Shown: positions 25,663-34,213 of the stretch, one piece after another | Position numbering within the stretch: the stretch's first letter is position 1 | How the letters are laid out: each line of letters begins with the position of its first letter | From: an uncultured Maricaulis sp. | GTDB lineage: Bacteria > Pseudomonadota > Alphaproteobacteria > Caulobacterales > Maricaulaceae | NCBI RefSeq assembly: GCF_905480005.1 | Contig: NZ_CAJQOO010000011.1 | Span: 41,784-105,783, forward strand | Direction of reading: 5' to 3' | Length of the DNA: 64,000 nucleotides | Notes under the pieces: model-generated | The model's input: the letters and a program-made list of their open reading frames with translations, nothing else | Database searches by the model: none | What the model was told of the DNA's origin: nothing | Made by a program: the position numbers and the translations under genes

Positions 25663-26583
25663 ATGACCACAGCAAACTGGAGCGGCGTCTTTCCGGCGGC
25701 GACAACACAATTTTCCGAGGACTTCTCGGTCGATCTCGATGCGACGGCGGCGGTGGTGGCCGGGCTTGTCGAGGACGGCGTGCATGGCCTCATCGCCATG
25801 GGCACGGTCGGCGAGAACAACTCCCTGACCGCCGAGGAAAAACGTCAGGTTCTTGCCCGTATCGTCGACACGGTCGACGGCCGCATTCCGGTCCTGACCG
25901 GCGTGTCCGAACTGACCACTGACCTCGCCCGGAGCTATGCCGTGGATGCAGCCCGCATCGGCGCAGACGGGCTGATGCTGCTGCCCGCCATGGTCTATGT
26001 CCCGACCGAGGCCGAGCTGGAAGCGCATATTCGCACCGTCGCCGGCGCTACGTCCCTGCCGGTCATGCTCTACAACAATCCGCCCGCCTATCGCGTCTCG
26101 ATTTCCCTCGACACGCTGGAGCGGCTGGCCGATGTCGAGACCCTGGTGGCGATCAAGGAAAGCGCGCCCGATCCGCGCCGGATCACCGATATTCTCAATC
26201 GCTGTGGCGATCGCTATCTCGTCTTCGCCGGCCTGGACGATGTGGCGCTGGAGGAGATCCTGCTCGGCGCGGTGGGATGGGTCTCCGGCCTGACCAACGC
26301 ATTCCCGGCCGAGTCGATCGCCCTCTGGGATGCCGTGGAGAGCGGTGACCTGGAAACCGCTCGCGCCATCTATCGCTGGTTCATGCCGCTGCTTCATCTC
26401 GATGCCGAGCATGATCTCGTGCAATCGATCAAACTGGCAGAACAGGTCATGGGCCGCGGTTCGGAACGGGTCCGCATGCCGCGCATGCCGCTGAGCGGAG
26501 ACCGCCGGGCGGCGGTGATCGGGATGGTCGAGACGGCGCGCGACACGCGACCGCTCAAACTGCCATCCGTCCTGGCCCACTAG
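25663..26583 (+). CDS. DapA-family lyase/deaminase, probable hydroxyproline pathway enzyme (HypD-like)
   Basis: This 306-aa protein belongs to the dihydrodipicolinate synthase/N-acetylneuraminate lyase superfamily. MGTVGENNSLTAEEKRQVL is the GxxGE loop, LYNNPPAYRV carries the catalytic Tyr, and LVAIKESAPDPRRI carries the Schiff-base Lys. True lysine biosynthesis is less likely, because the next gene encodes a hydroxyproline-type epimerase. In that context the expected reaction is deamination of 1-pyrroline-4-hydroxy-2-carboxylate to 2-oxoglutarate semialdehyde. The ATG follows aaggga. The gene ends 19 bases before the epimerase. The exact substrate is inferred from the neighbour. Confidence 0.85.
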   Translation: MTTANWSGVFPAATTQFSEDFSVDLDATAAVVAGLVEDGVHGLIAMGTVGENNSLTAEEKRQVLARIVDTVDGRIPVLTGVSELTTDLARSYAVDAARIGADGLMLLPAMVYVPTEAELEAHIRTVAGATSLPVMLYNNPPAYRVSISLDTLERLADVETLVAIKESAPDPRRITDILNRCGDRYLVFAGLDDVALEEILLGAVGWVSGLTNAFPAESIALWDAVESGDLETARAIYRWFMPLLHLDAEHDLVQSIKLAEQVMGRGSERVRMPRMPLSGDRRAAVIGMVETARDTRPLKLPSVLAH

Positions 26584-26602
26584 GCCTGGAGCGGAGCGCA
26601 TC

Positions 26603-27601
26603 ATGCGCCATGTCTTTCAATGCCTGGACGGTCATGCCTGTGGCAATCCGGTTCGCCTGATCACTGGCCCGCTGCCTTTCCTCAAGGGGGAGGACATGGC
26701 CGCCCGGCGCGTGGACTTCATGGCCCGCTTCGACTGGATCCGCCGCTCGCTCATGTTCGAGCCGCGCGGTCATGACATGATGTCCGGCGCGATGTTTTAT
26801 CCGCCCTGCTCCGAGGATGCGGACGCCTCGATCCTGTTTATCGAGACGTCCGGCTGCCTGCCCATGTGCGGCCACGGCACGATCGGTGCGCTGACCCTGG
26901 CGCTGGAAAATGGCGTTATCACCCCCGCTGACCGGCAATATGTGAAGCTCGACGCTCCGGCCGGCCGGGTCGAGGCCGAGATTGACTGGCAAGGCGACCG
27001 GGTCGCCGGCGTGCGGATTCGCAATGTCGCTTCCTATCTCGCCGTCACCGGTCTGATGCTGGACATCCCCGGCTGGCAGCCCCTCACCGTCGATATCGCC
27101 TATGGCGGGAATTATTACGCGATCATCGAGCCCCAGCCCGGCTATGCCGATCTCGACGAGGTGAGCGTCGCCGACATCTTGCGCCTCAGCCCCCTGGTTC
27201 GCGCCGCTGCCAATGCGGCTGTCACGCTGAGCCATCCCGATGATCCCCGTGTCGCCGGCGTGAGCCATGCCTTGTGGACGGGGCGGTCGCGCGATCCCAA
27301 AGCCCATGCCCGCAATGCTGTCTTCTATGGCGAGCGTGCGATCGACCGGTCACCCTGCGGCACGGGGACCAGCGCCCGCATGGCTCAGCTGTCCGCGCGC
27401 GGGGACCTGAAGCCGGGCGATGATTTCGTCCATGAGAGCCTGATTGGCAGCCTGTTCGAAGGGCGGGTCGAAAGCGCGACCACCGTCGGCGACCACGCCG
27501 CCATCATCCCCAGCATCAAGGGATGGGCCATCCAGACCGGCATCAATACGATCTGGGTCGATGATCGCGACCCCTATGCGGACGGCTTTACGGTGGGGTG
27601 A
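26603..27601 (+). CDS. 4-hydroxyproline 2-epimerase / proline racemase family
   Basis: This 332-aa protein has both catalytic cysteines of the proline racemase fold. Cys89 is in GCLPMCGHGTIGAL and Cys252 is in DRSPCGTGTSARM. Two Cys rule out the trans-3-hydroxyproline dehydratase subgroup, which has Thr at one position. The likely reaction is trans-4-hydroxy-L-proline to cis-4-hydroxy-D-proline. The ATG follows cggagcg. Together with the DapA-like gene and the GntR regulator it forms part of a hydroxyproline-use cluster. The oxidase/dehydrogenase and semialdehyde dehydrogenase steps are not in the window. Confidence 0.9.
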   Translation: MRHVFQCLDGHACGNPVRLITGPLPFLKGEDMAARRVDFMARFDWIRRSLMFEPRGHDMMSGAMFYPPCSEDADASILFIETSGCLPMCGHGTIGALTLALENGVITPADRQYVKLDAPAGRVEAEIDWQGDRVAGVRIRNVASYLAVTGLMLDIPGWQPLTVDIAYGGNYYAIIEPQPGYADLDEVSVADILRLSPLVRAAANAAVTLSHPDDPRVAGVSHALWTGRSRDPKAHARNAVFYGERAIDRSPCGTGTSARMAQLSARGDLKPGDDFVHESLIGSLFEGRVESATTVGDHAAIIPSIKGWAIQTGINTIWVDDRDPYADGFTVG

Positions 27602-27699
27602 AACCCGGCGCCCCCATGACACGCCCGTCACCACTCCACCTCCCCGATCAAGGGCGAGGACATCGCAGCGCTTCTTCGCTCACGCCCGCCAACCGGCCG

Positions 27700-28440
27700 C
27701 TAACCCGCGAACGCCTTCTCCAGCGCCCGCCGCGCTGTCGCAATGTGCTGGACCATGCGGTTGGCACCGGCGATCGGGTCGCGGCTTCTCAGCGCGTCCA
27801 GCAGGCCGTCATGCTCGCTATTGGCGGTCTTGCGGGCATTGGCGCCGAGCGAGAGCTGGAGGCGGACATAGCGGTCGATATGCTGATTGAGGGAGAGCAC
27901 GATGGCCTGGGTGCGCGGGCGGTCGGCCGGGGCGTGCAGGGCGGCGTGGAATTCGCGATTGAGGGCGCCGAGCCTGGCCGTATCGCCCTCTGCCAGGGCT
28001 GCGGTTTCGCGGGCCCGGATCGCCTCGACGGCCGCAATATCGCTGGCGCCGGCGCGTTCGATGGCCTGGGCGAAGAGGCCCGGCTCCAACTGTTGCCGGA
28101 TGTCGAAGAGTTCGGACATCTCTGCCGCAGAGACTTCCGAAACGGTGACACCGCGATTGGGGTGAAAGACGACCAGGCCTTCCACTTCCAGCCGCCGCAG
28201 CGCTTCGCGGATCGGCATGCGGGAGACTTTGTAGACGTCGGCCAGGGCTTCCTGCCGCAGGGCTTCGCCAGGCTTGAACTCATTGCCCAGAATGCGGGCG
28301 CGAATCCGCGCCGCCAGCTGGTCGACAACCGAAGCCGGGGTGATGGGGTCGGAAAACTGGATGTCGGTGCCGGGCACGCGGCGCTCCGAATCTGACGTGG
28401 GACGAGTCTCCAGACTAGGCGGGCCGGTTGTCCCTGTCAT
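27700..28440 (-). CDS. GntR-family regulator, FadR/FCD subfamily
   Basis: This 246-aa protein has an N-terminal winged helix (VVDQLAARIRARILGNEF, LRQEALADVYKVSRMPIREALRRLEVEGLVVFHPNRG) and a C-terminal FCD ligand domain (MSELFDIRQQLEPGLFAQAI, LNREFHAALHAPADR, SEHDGLLDALRSRD) with the His residues that bind metal in this subfamily. The track ORF runs to 28728 but overlaps moeA, and the ATG at 28440 gives a normal length. It faces the hydroxyproline genes convergently and lies 31 bases after moeA on the same strand. Regulation of the hydroxyproline genes is inferred, probably through the 25466 palindrome. Confidence 0.9.
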   Translation of the reverse strand: MTGTTGPPSLETRPTSDSERRVPGTDIQFSDPITPASVVDQLAARIRARILGNEFKPGEALRQEALADVYKVSRMPIREALRRLEVEGLVVFHPNRGVTVSEVSAAEMSELFDIRQQLEPGLFAQAIERAGASDIAAVEAIRARETAALAEGDTARLGALNREFHAALHAPADRPRTQAIVLSLNQHIDRYVRLQLSLGANARKTANSEHDGLLDALRSRDPIAGANRMVQHIATARRALEKAFAG

Positions 28441-28471
28441 GCGGCCCCTGCCATGCGGCCTGCGAACCGCC

Positions 28472-29656
28472 TCAGTCGAGGACAAGAATGTCGACCGGCT
28501 CGCCGGCGCGCAGTGCCGGGGCATCGATCGGGCGCGGGATGAGAAGTTCCGCCATTGCGAGGGCCGAGACCAGCCCGCTCTCCTGACGGCCAGCCGGGCG
28601 AACCCCGCCTGTTTCGGGATCGAAACGACCACGTATCCAGGTTTCCCGCGGACCATTGGCGGCCAGATCGGCAGCCAGAAATGCCGGCCGCAATCGTGCG
28701 CGGGGCGTCTCGCCCGACAGGGTCTCAACAGCGGGTCTCAGCACCAGCTCCGCGACGACCAGAGCCGATACGGGATTGCCCGGCAGACCCAGGACAGGCG
28801 TGTCGGGCAAGTGTCCGAACCAGGTCGGCTTGCCGGGTTTGAGCGCGATCTTCTCGAAGGCGAGCGCGCCGCCCATCTCGGCGAAAACCTGGCGCAGATG
28901 ATCATGATCGCCGACCGAGGCACCGCCGATGGTCACCAGGAGGTCGAGATTTTCGGCTTGCTCGAGCGACGCCCGGACCGCGTCCAGTGTATCACGGGCA
29001 ATGCCCAGATCGACCGGCTCGGCTCCCCATTGGGTCAAAAGCGCCGCCAGGGCGGGAGCATTGGAATTGATGATCTGTCCCGGGCCTGGCGGCGCGCCGG
29101 CCGGAACCAGCTCGTCGCCGGAGGCCAGGACCCCGATGCGGGGCTTGCGCGTGACGCTCAGCTCGCTTGCACCACCGGCTGCAGCCAGGGCCAGGCGGGC
29201 CGGTGTCAGCCGGGTGCCGGCAGCGAGCAGGGTGTCGCCATCGGTAAAATCCTCGCCCATGGCGCGGACATGCCGCATCGGCTGGGACGTGTCGTTCAGC
29301 GTAATGATGTCCTGCTCGCGGACGGTGTTTTCCTGGATGACGACCTGGTCGGCGCCTTCGGGCAGGGCCGCGCCGGTGGATATCCGGACCGTTGTCCCGC
29401 CACGAATGGCGCGGTCGAGGCCGTGACCGGCCGCCGACTCGCCGTCCAGCGTCAGATCGACCGGGTTTTCGCCCAGATCACCGGATCGGACGGCATAGCC
29501 ATCCATGGCCGACGCGTGAAAGGGCGGTTGGGTGAGCCGGGCTTTCACGGCTTGCCCCAGGACGCGGCCAGCGGCCTCGCCCAGGCCGATGGTTTCCCTA
29601 TCACAGGCGGTCAGACCGCTGCGGACGCGCGCTATCGCGTCCGTCAGGGGGATCAC
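28472..29656 (-). CDS. moeA: Molybdopterin molybdenumtransferase
   Basis: This 394-aa protein inserts molybdate into adenylylated molybdopterin. It has the MoeA domain order. The N-terminal part includes FHASAMDGYAVRS and ISTGAALPEGADQVVIQE. The MogA-like domain contains IGVLASGDELV, NSNAPALAALL, TIGGASVGDHDHLRQVF and LPGNPVSALV. A C-terminal beta domain ends the protein. It overlaps moaC by 4 bases and is the last biosynthetic gene of the operon. Confidence 0.96.
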   Translation of the reverse strand: MIPLTDAIARVRSGLTACDRETIGLGEAAGRVLGQAVKARLTQPPFHASAMDGYAVRSGDLGENPVDLTLDGESAAGHGLDRAIRGGTTVRISTGAALPEGADQVVIQENTVREQDIITLNDTSQPMRHVRAMGEDFTDGDTLLAAGTRLTPARLALAAAGGASELSVTRKPRIGVLASGDELVPAGAPPGPGQIINSNAPALAALLTQWGAEPVDLGIARDTLDAVRASLEQAENLDLLVTIGGASVGDHDHLRQVFAEMGGALAFEKIALKPGKPTWFGHLPDTPVLGLPGNPVSALVVAELVLRPAVETLSGETPRARLRPAFLAADLAANGPRETWIRGRFDPETGGVRPAGRQESGLVSALAMAELLIPRPIDAPALRAGEPVDILVLD

Positions 29657-30138
29657 GTTGTGCCCTCGCGCTGCCAGTCGCCGGACTTGCCGCCCTGTTT
29701 CTGCTCCAACTGGATCGTCGTGATACGCATGCCCTTGTCGAGGGCCTTGGCCATGTCATAGAGCGTCAAGGCTGCGACCGAACAGGCGGTCAGCGCTTCC
29801 ATCTCGACCCCGGTCTTGCCGTCGGTCCGTACAGTGGCCGTGATCGCAAACGCGGTCTCGCCGGCGACCGGTTCGATCGTGACCTCGGCCTTGGTGATCG
29901 GCAGGGGGTGGCAGAGCGGGATAAGGTCCGACGTCTTCTTTGCGCCCATGATGCCGGCGAGCTCGGCGGTCCGGCAGGCATTGCCTTTCGGTCCCTGGCC
30001 ATCGCGGACGGCGATAAAGGCCTCGGGGCTCATCTCGATCCGGGCGCTGGCGGTCGCGGTGCGGCGGGTGACAGTCTTGTCTCCGACATCGACCATTCGG
30101 ACACGGCCCTCCGCGTCCTGATGGGTCAAATTGCTCAT
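29653..30138 (-). CDS. moaC: Cyclic pyranopterin monophosphate synthase
   Basis: This 161-aa enzyme works with MoaA to turn GTP into cyclic pyranopterin monophosphate. Family motifs are MVDVGDKTVTRRTATASA, MGAKKTSDLIPLCHPLPITKA and GVEMEALTACSVAALTLYDMAKA, with the catalytic Lys and His/Cys region intact. The start shares its first base with the moaB stop, and the end overlaps moeA. Confidence 0.97.
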   Translation of the reverse strand: MSNLTHQDAEGRVRMVDVGDKTVTRRTATASARIEMSPEAFIAVRDGQGPKGNACRTAELAGIMGAKKTSDLIPLCHPLPITKAEVTIEPVAGETAFAITATVRTDGKTGVEMEALTACSVAALTLYDMAKALDKGMRITTIQLEQKQGGKSGDWQREGTT

Positions 30139-30647
30139 CAGCTTTCTCCGAGGCGCGGCAGGATCTCGACCAGATTGCAGGGTTTGTGCGAGGCGTCGAA
30201 TTCATGTCGCAGAATGCCGTTCCAGGCATCCTTGCAGGCGCCCATCGACCCCGGAATGGCGAACACATAAGTGGCCTTGGCGATCCCTGCGAGCGCACGC
30301 GACTGCAGGGTCGAGACGCCGACCGACTGGAAGGAAATCTGATGGAAGACGACCGAGAAACCGTCAATCTCCTTGTCGAGCATCGGCCTGACCGCCTCCG
30401 GTGTGACATCGCGACCGGTCAGTCCCGTCCCGCCCGTGGTGATCACGGCATGGATGGCCGGATCATCGAGCCAGGCCTGCAGCTGGGCGCGGATGGTCTC
30501 GATCGTGTCGGGCACGATGGCATGGTCGATCACGGTATGGCCGGCATCGCCGATCTGCTCACGCAACCAGGGCCCGGTCTTGTCGCTGGCAGTGTCACGC
30601 GTGTCGGAAATTGTCATAACGGCAAAGCCGAGCTGCCGGTCGGGCAT
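30138..30647 (-). CDS. moaB: Molybdenum cofactor biosynthesis protein B (molybdopterin adenylyltransferase type)
   Basis: This 169-aa MogA/MoaB-fold protein has AVMTISDTRDTASDKTGPWL near the start, the nucleotide-binding ITTGGTGLTGRDVTPEAV, and the C-terminal FAIPGSMGACKDAWNGIL. It probably adenylates molybdopterin before MoeA acts. It is joined to moaE and moaC by single-base overlaps in the operon. Confidence 0.95.
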   Translation of the reverse strand: MPDRQLGFAVMTISDTRDTASDKTGPWLREQIGDAGHTVIDHAIVPDTIETIRAQLQAWLDDPAIHAVITTGGTGLTGRDVTPEAVRPMLDKEIDGFSVVFHQISFQSVGVSTLQSRALAGIAKATYVFAIPGSMGACKDAWNGILRHEFDASHKPCNLVEILPRLGES

Positions 30648-31117
30648 CAGGCATCCTCCTGGGCGATCTGGTCGCGCCAGTATTGCGACGCGGCGGTGTC
30701 GCTGTCACGGGCCTCGACCCAGTGCCGACCGCTTGCGGTGTGTACGCATTTCCAGAACGGCGCTTCGGTCTTCAGGCGATCAATCAGGAAGCTGACCGCT
30801 TCCAGGGCGGCGCGGCGATGGGGGGCGCTGGCGGCGACAAGCACAATGGTCTCGCCAATCTCCATGCGGCCGACACGATGATGAATGATCGCCTGGCTGA
30901 GTGACCAGCGCGAAATGGCCTGCTCGCGCAGGGCCCCCAACGCGGCCTCGGTCACTCCGGGATAGTGTTCGAGTTCCAGCGCGACCAGGTCGCCATCGGC
31001 CCGGACCTGGCCGACAAAGCTGGCGACGGCCCCGTCATGCGGGCTCTGGCCGGTGAGGGCGGACAGGCGTTCGGCGGCGGCAATCGGTTCGACACTGACC
31101 TGGATACCCAAAGGCAT
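30647..31117 (-). CDS. moaE: Molybdopterin synthase catalytic subunit
   Basis: This 156-aa protein forms molybdopterin synthase with MoaD and transfers two sulfurs to the pyranopterin. Typical motifs are GAVASFVGQVRADGDLVALELEHYPG, HHRVGRMEIGETIVLVAASAPHRRAAL and the active-site Lys in FLIDRLKTEAPFWKCVHTASGRHWVEA. It follows moaD by three bases. Confidence 0.96.
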   Translation of the reverse strand: MPLGIQVSVEPIAAAERLSALTGQSPHDGAVASFVGQVRADGDLVALELEHYPGVTEAALGALREQAISRWSLSQAIIHHRVGRMEIGETIVLVAASAPHRRAALEAVSFLIDRLKTEAPFWKCVHTASGRHWVEARDSDTAASQYWRDQIAQEDA

Positions 31118-31120
31118 GGT

Positions 31121-31372
31121 TCAGCCTCCGGTGAAAGGCGGGCAGAAGGCCAGGCGGTCGCCATCGGCCAGCGCGCTGGGGCGGGTGACGATGCGGTCAT
31201 TGCGGATCAGGCGGATCTCCGGTGCCGCCAACGCCGCCGCTTCCGCGTCGGATCGGGTCAGGTGGGCGATCAGGGCTTCGCTGTCGGTGATGTCGGCAGG
31301 CAGGTCGTGAGCGGTCTCGCCATCGCCAAGGCGGTCGCGCAGGGCCGCCATATAGCGGATATGAATCTGCAT
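31121..31372 (-). CDS. moaD: Molybdopterin synthase sulfur carrier subunit
   Basis: This 83-aa ubiquitin-fold protein ends in the essential Gly-Gly (FCPPFTGG), which is thiocarboxylated to supply sulfur. The N-terminus IHIRYMAALRDRLG and the central DGDRLAFCPPF match the family. It lies between moaA and moaE with very short gaps. Confidence 0.95.
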   Translation of the reverse strand: MQIHIRYMAALRDRLGDGETAHDLPADITDSEALIAHLTRSDAEAAALAAPEIRLIRNDRIVTRPSALADGDRLAFCPPFTGG

Positions 31373-31376
31373 GATG

Positions 31377-32390
31377 TCAGCCCCCCGTTGTCGCCATGCT
31401 GCGTGTCACGGACGGTGCGGCGCCGGGACGGACGTCGAAATCATGGGCTTCCGGCTTTTCGGCCACGGCCTGGTCCAGCGCCTCATGGAGACCTGCCGGG
31501 CCGCGCTCGCGCAGGGCGCTGCGCAGATCGACGGAACCCTCCTGGCCCAGACAGGCATGCAGCTGACCGGTACAGGTCAGGCGGACGCGATTGCAGCCGG
31601 CGCAGAAATTACCGGTCAGCGGCGTGATCAGACCCAGCTTGCCACCGGTCTCCTCGATCCGGTGGTAGCGCGCCGGTCCGCCGGTGGTCTCGGCCAGCGG
31701 AGTCAGGGTCCAGTCTTGCTCGAGGCGCTCGCGCACGGCGGTCAGCGGCAGGAATTGAATGGCGCGGTCCAGGCCGACATCGCCGATCGGCATGACCTCG
31801 ATCAGGGTGACATCATGTCCCTGGTCATGGGCCCAGGCGATGAGATCCGGCAATTCGTCCTCATTCTCGCCCTTCATGGCGACCGCATTGAGCTTGACCT
31901 TGAGACCCGCCCGGCTGGCGGCGGTCAGCCCGGCCAGCGTGTCTGCAAGCTGTCCGCCCCGTGTCAGGCGACGGAAACGGTCCGGATCGAGCGTGTCGAG
32001 CGAGACATTGATGCGGCGCATGCCGGCATTGGCCAGGCGGTCGGCAAAGCGGGGCAGCTGGGTGGCATTGGTGGTCAGGGTCAGTTCGTCCAGCCCGCCC
32101 GTCTCGCCGAGACGCCCGCCGAGGCGTTCGATCAGGGTGACCACATCGCGCCGGACCAGGGGTTCACCGCCGGTAATGCGGATCTTGGAGACGCCGCGAT
32201 CAATAAAGGCTCCGGCGACCTGCTCGAGCTCTTCCAGGCTCAAGAGCTCGGACTTCGGCAGGAAGTCCGGCTGCGCCTTCATGCAATAGACGCAGCGCAG
32301 GTCGCAGCGATCGGTCACCGACAGGCGCAGATAGCGAATCTGGCGACCGAAGCTGTCGATCAGGGGCTGACTTGTGGCGGCGGGGCTCAT
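31377..32390 (-). CDS. moaA: GTP 3',8-cyclase (radical SAM)
   Basis: This 337-aa enzyme starts molybdenum cofactor synthesis. The radical-SAM cluster motif is CDLRCVYC in YLRLSVTDRCDLRCVYCMK. ITGGEPLVRRDV binds SAM, and the C-terminal cluster ligands are in FCAGCNRVRLTCTGQLHACLG. The protein ends in GG. I chose the ATG at 32390 (MSPAATSQPLIDSFGR). The longer track ORF adds about 95 non-conserved residues over the intergenic region. It is the first gene of moaA-D-E-B-C-moeA. Confidence 0.95.
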   Translation of the reverse strand: MSPAATSQPLIDSFGRQIRYLRLSVTDRCDLRCVYCMKAQPDFLPKSELLSLEELEQVAGAFIDRGVSKIRITGGEPLVRRDVVTLIERLGGRLGETGGLDELTLTTNATQLPRFADRLANAGMRRINVSLDTLDPDRFRRLTRGGQLADTLAGLTAASRAGLKVKLNAVAMKGENEDELPDLIAWAHDQGHDVTLIEVMPIGDVGLDRAIQFLPLTAVRERLEQDWTLTPLAETTGGPARYHRIEETGGKLGLITPLTGNFCAGCNRVRLTCTGQLHACLGQEGSVDLRSALRERGPAGLHEALDQAVAEKPEAHDFDVRPGAAPSVTRSMATTGG

Positions 32391-32791
32391 GGGGTGAATT
32401 TGGGGGGTGTGCTGCTGCGGGGCAAGCCGTTTTGGCGGAGCTGGCCGGTCCGCCACGCGATTGTGACCGACCGGGAGCCGTCCGCCGGGCTGACGTCCTG
32501 CGACTTTCCCGATCGGCGCATGCTGTCTCCAGCCCGGGCGGGCATCGGGCGCAATTCTGCGGCATTCGCGAGCAGGGATGCACCATTCTTGCGCGCCGCC
32601 GCTTGGATCCGCGAACCAATTGAGCGAAGTATTTGCGAGATTGGCAATATCAGCGCTATTGTTTGGCAATGACATTCCCTGAAGTGCTGTTTCAGGGCAT
32701 AAAATCCCATTTCGCCGCAGGGTCGCCGACTTGTGCGAGTGCGAAGTGTGTGCTGCATTAGCGAACTTTTGAAGCTGAGACGGGGGCGGGA
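32391..32791. other. Intergenic region between moaA and gltD
   Basis: This 400-base divergent promoter region has no convincing gene. The part next to gltD is AT-richer and contains two copies of ttggcaat (in gattggcaatatc and gtttggcaatgac) and a 7-bp inverted repeat ccctgaa-N7-ttcaggg at 32677-32697. These could be regulator sites for gltD-gltB or moaA. No molybdenum cofactor riboswitch could be recognised by eye. Confidence 0.5.
32677..32697. repeat. Inverted repeat in the moaA-gltD intergenic region
   Basis: ccctgaa and ttcaggg are perfect 7-bp arms around a 7-base centre. The site is 95 bases before the gltD start, a reasonable operator position. No T-run follows. The factor is unknown. 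Confidence 0.45.
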
Positions 32792-34213
32792 TTGCTCAGA
32801 TTTGTGGACATCGACCAGGCCTATCCGGACAAGCGCTCGGAGAGCGAACGGCGTAAGGATTTCAATGAGATCTATCGCGGTTTCTCGACCGAGGCCGCGG
32901 CCGACCAGGCCTCGCGCTGTTCGCAATGTGGCGTGCCCTTCTGCCAATCCGGCTGTCCGCTCCAGAACAATATCCCCGACTGGTTGATGCTGGCCGGAGA
33001 GGATCGTCTGCGCGAAGCCTATGACGCCTCCGCAGCGACCTCGACCATGCCGGAAATTTGCGGGCGCATCTGTCCGCAGGACCGCCTCTGCGAAGGGTCC
33101 TGTGTGGTCGAGAAGTCAAGGCATGGCGCCGTCACCATCGGCGCGGTCGAGCAATACATCACCGATACCGCCTGGAAAGAGGGGTGGGTCGAGCCGCTCA
33201 AACCCGGCCCGGAACGGGGCCAGAGTGTCGCCATCATCGGGTCCGGTCCGGCCGGCCTCGCCGCTGCGGAACGCCTGCGCGAGGGCGGTTTCGCCGTCAC
33301 TGTTTATGAACGAGCCGACCGCGCTGGCGGGTTGCTGATGTATGGCATTCCCGGCTTCAAGCTGGAAAAACACGTGGTCCAGCGTCGGCTCGACCGGCTC
33401 TCCAGGGGCGGGGTTGTGTTCAAGCTCGGATTCGAGGTCGGCCGCGATGCCAGTCTCGACGACATTCGCGAGCAGCATCATGCTGTCCTGCTGGCCACAG
33501 GTGTCTATCAGGCCCGCCAGCTGACCTGTCCGGGCTCCGGCGATGGTGTGCTGGCAGCGCTCGACTATCTCACCCGCTCCAATCGCGATGATCTGGGCGA
33601 TCCGGCTGCCGATGACAGTGAGCTCGACGCCGGCGGCAAGGATGTGGTCGTGGTCGGTGGCGGCGATACCGCCATGGATTGCGTGCGTACCGCAGTGCGC
33701 CAGGGCGCCAGGTCGGTGACCTGCCTCTATCGACGTGATCGCGCCAACATGCCGGGCTCGGCCCGCGAAGTGAAACATGCCGAGGAGGAGGGCGTCGTCT
33801 TTGAATGGCTGTCCGCGCCGCTCGCCGTGCTGACCAAGGGGGAGGCGATCTCTGCCGTTCGCGTCCAGGGCATGCGTCTGGGGGCTCCCGACGCCTCCGG
33901 CCGACGCGCTCCGGAGGCTGATCCCGGCAAGACCTGGGACCGCCCGGCCGACATGGTGATCTCCGCCCTCGGCTTCACGCCGGAAGACCTGCCCGTCCTC
34001 TTTGAAGCGCCGGACCTGTCCGTGCATCGTGACGGTCGTGTCGAGGCGGATCGCGATACGCGCATGGCCAGTCTCGACGGTGTCTTCGTCGCCGGTGACC
34101 TGCACCGTGGCGCGTCACTTGTGGTGTGGGCGATCAAGGACGGGCTCGATGCCGCGCACTCGATTGAATCCTACCTCGATGATCGCATGCGTGTTCTGGG
34201 AGCGGCCGAATGA
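32792..34213 (+). CDS. gltD: Glutamate synthase small subunit
   Basis: This 473-aa iron-sulfur flavoprotein supplies electrons from NADPH to the large subunit. The N-terminal Cys clusters are CSQCGVPFCQSGCPLQ and CGRICPQDRLCEGSC. The first dinucleotide fold is VAIIGSGPAGLAAAERL and the second is VVVVGGGDTAMDCVRTA, with VAGDLHRGASLVVWAI near the end. The start appears to be TTG at 32792 with gggggcggg upstream. A GTG at 32804 is an alternative, and no in-frame ATG fits. It overlaps gltB by 4 bases. Having gltD first reverses the common gltB-gltD order. Confidence 0.95.
   Translation: MLRFVDIDQAYPDKRSESERRKDFNEIYRGFSTEAAADQASRCSQCGVPFCQSGCPLQNNIPDWLMLAGEDRLREAYDASAATSTMPEICGRICPQDRLCEGSCVVEKSRHGAVTIGAVEQYITDTAWKEGWVEPLKPGPERGQSVAIIGSGPAGLAAAERLREGGFAVTVYERADRAGGLLMYGIPGFKLEKHVVQRRLDRLSRGGVVFKLGFEVGRDASLDDIREQHHAVLLATGVYQARQLTCPGSGDGVLAALDYLTRSNRDDLGDPAADDSELDAGGKDVVVVGGGDTAMDCVRTAVRQGARSVTCLYRRDRANMPGSAREVKHAEEEGVVFEWLSAPLAVLTKGEAISAVRVQGMRLGAPDASGRRAPEADPGKTWDRPADMVISALGFTPEDLPVLFEAPDLSVHRDGRVEADRDTRMASLDGVFVAGDLHRGASLVVWAIKDGLDAAHSIESYLDDRMRVLGAAE

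Noticed and set aside
25436-25666. 76-aa ORF containing (GQNEA)3 before the DapA-like gene
   Set aside because: The frame arises from a 15-bp tandem repeat in a leader. It has no ribosome site, and the palindrome lies within it.
32391-32790. Molybdenum cofactor riboswitch upstream of moaA
   Set aside because: I looked for the conserved stem layout and could not find it by eye. A covariance-model search would be needed to say more.
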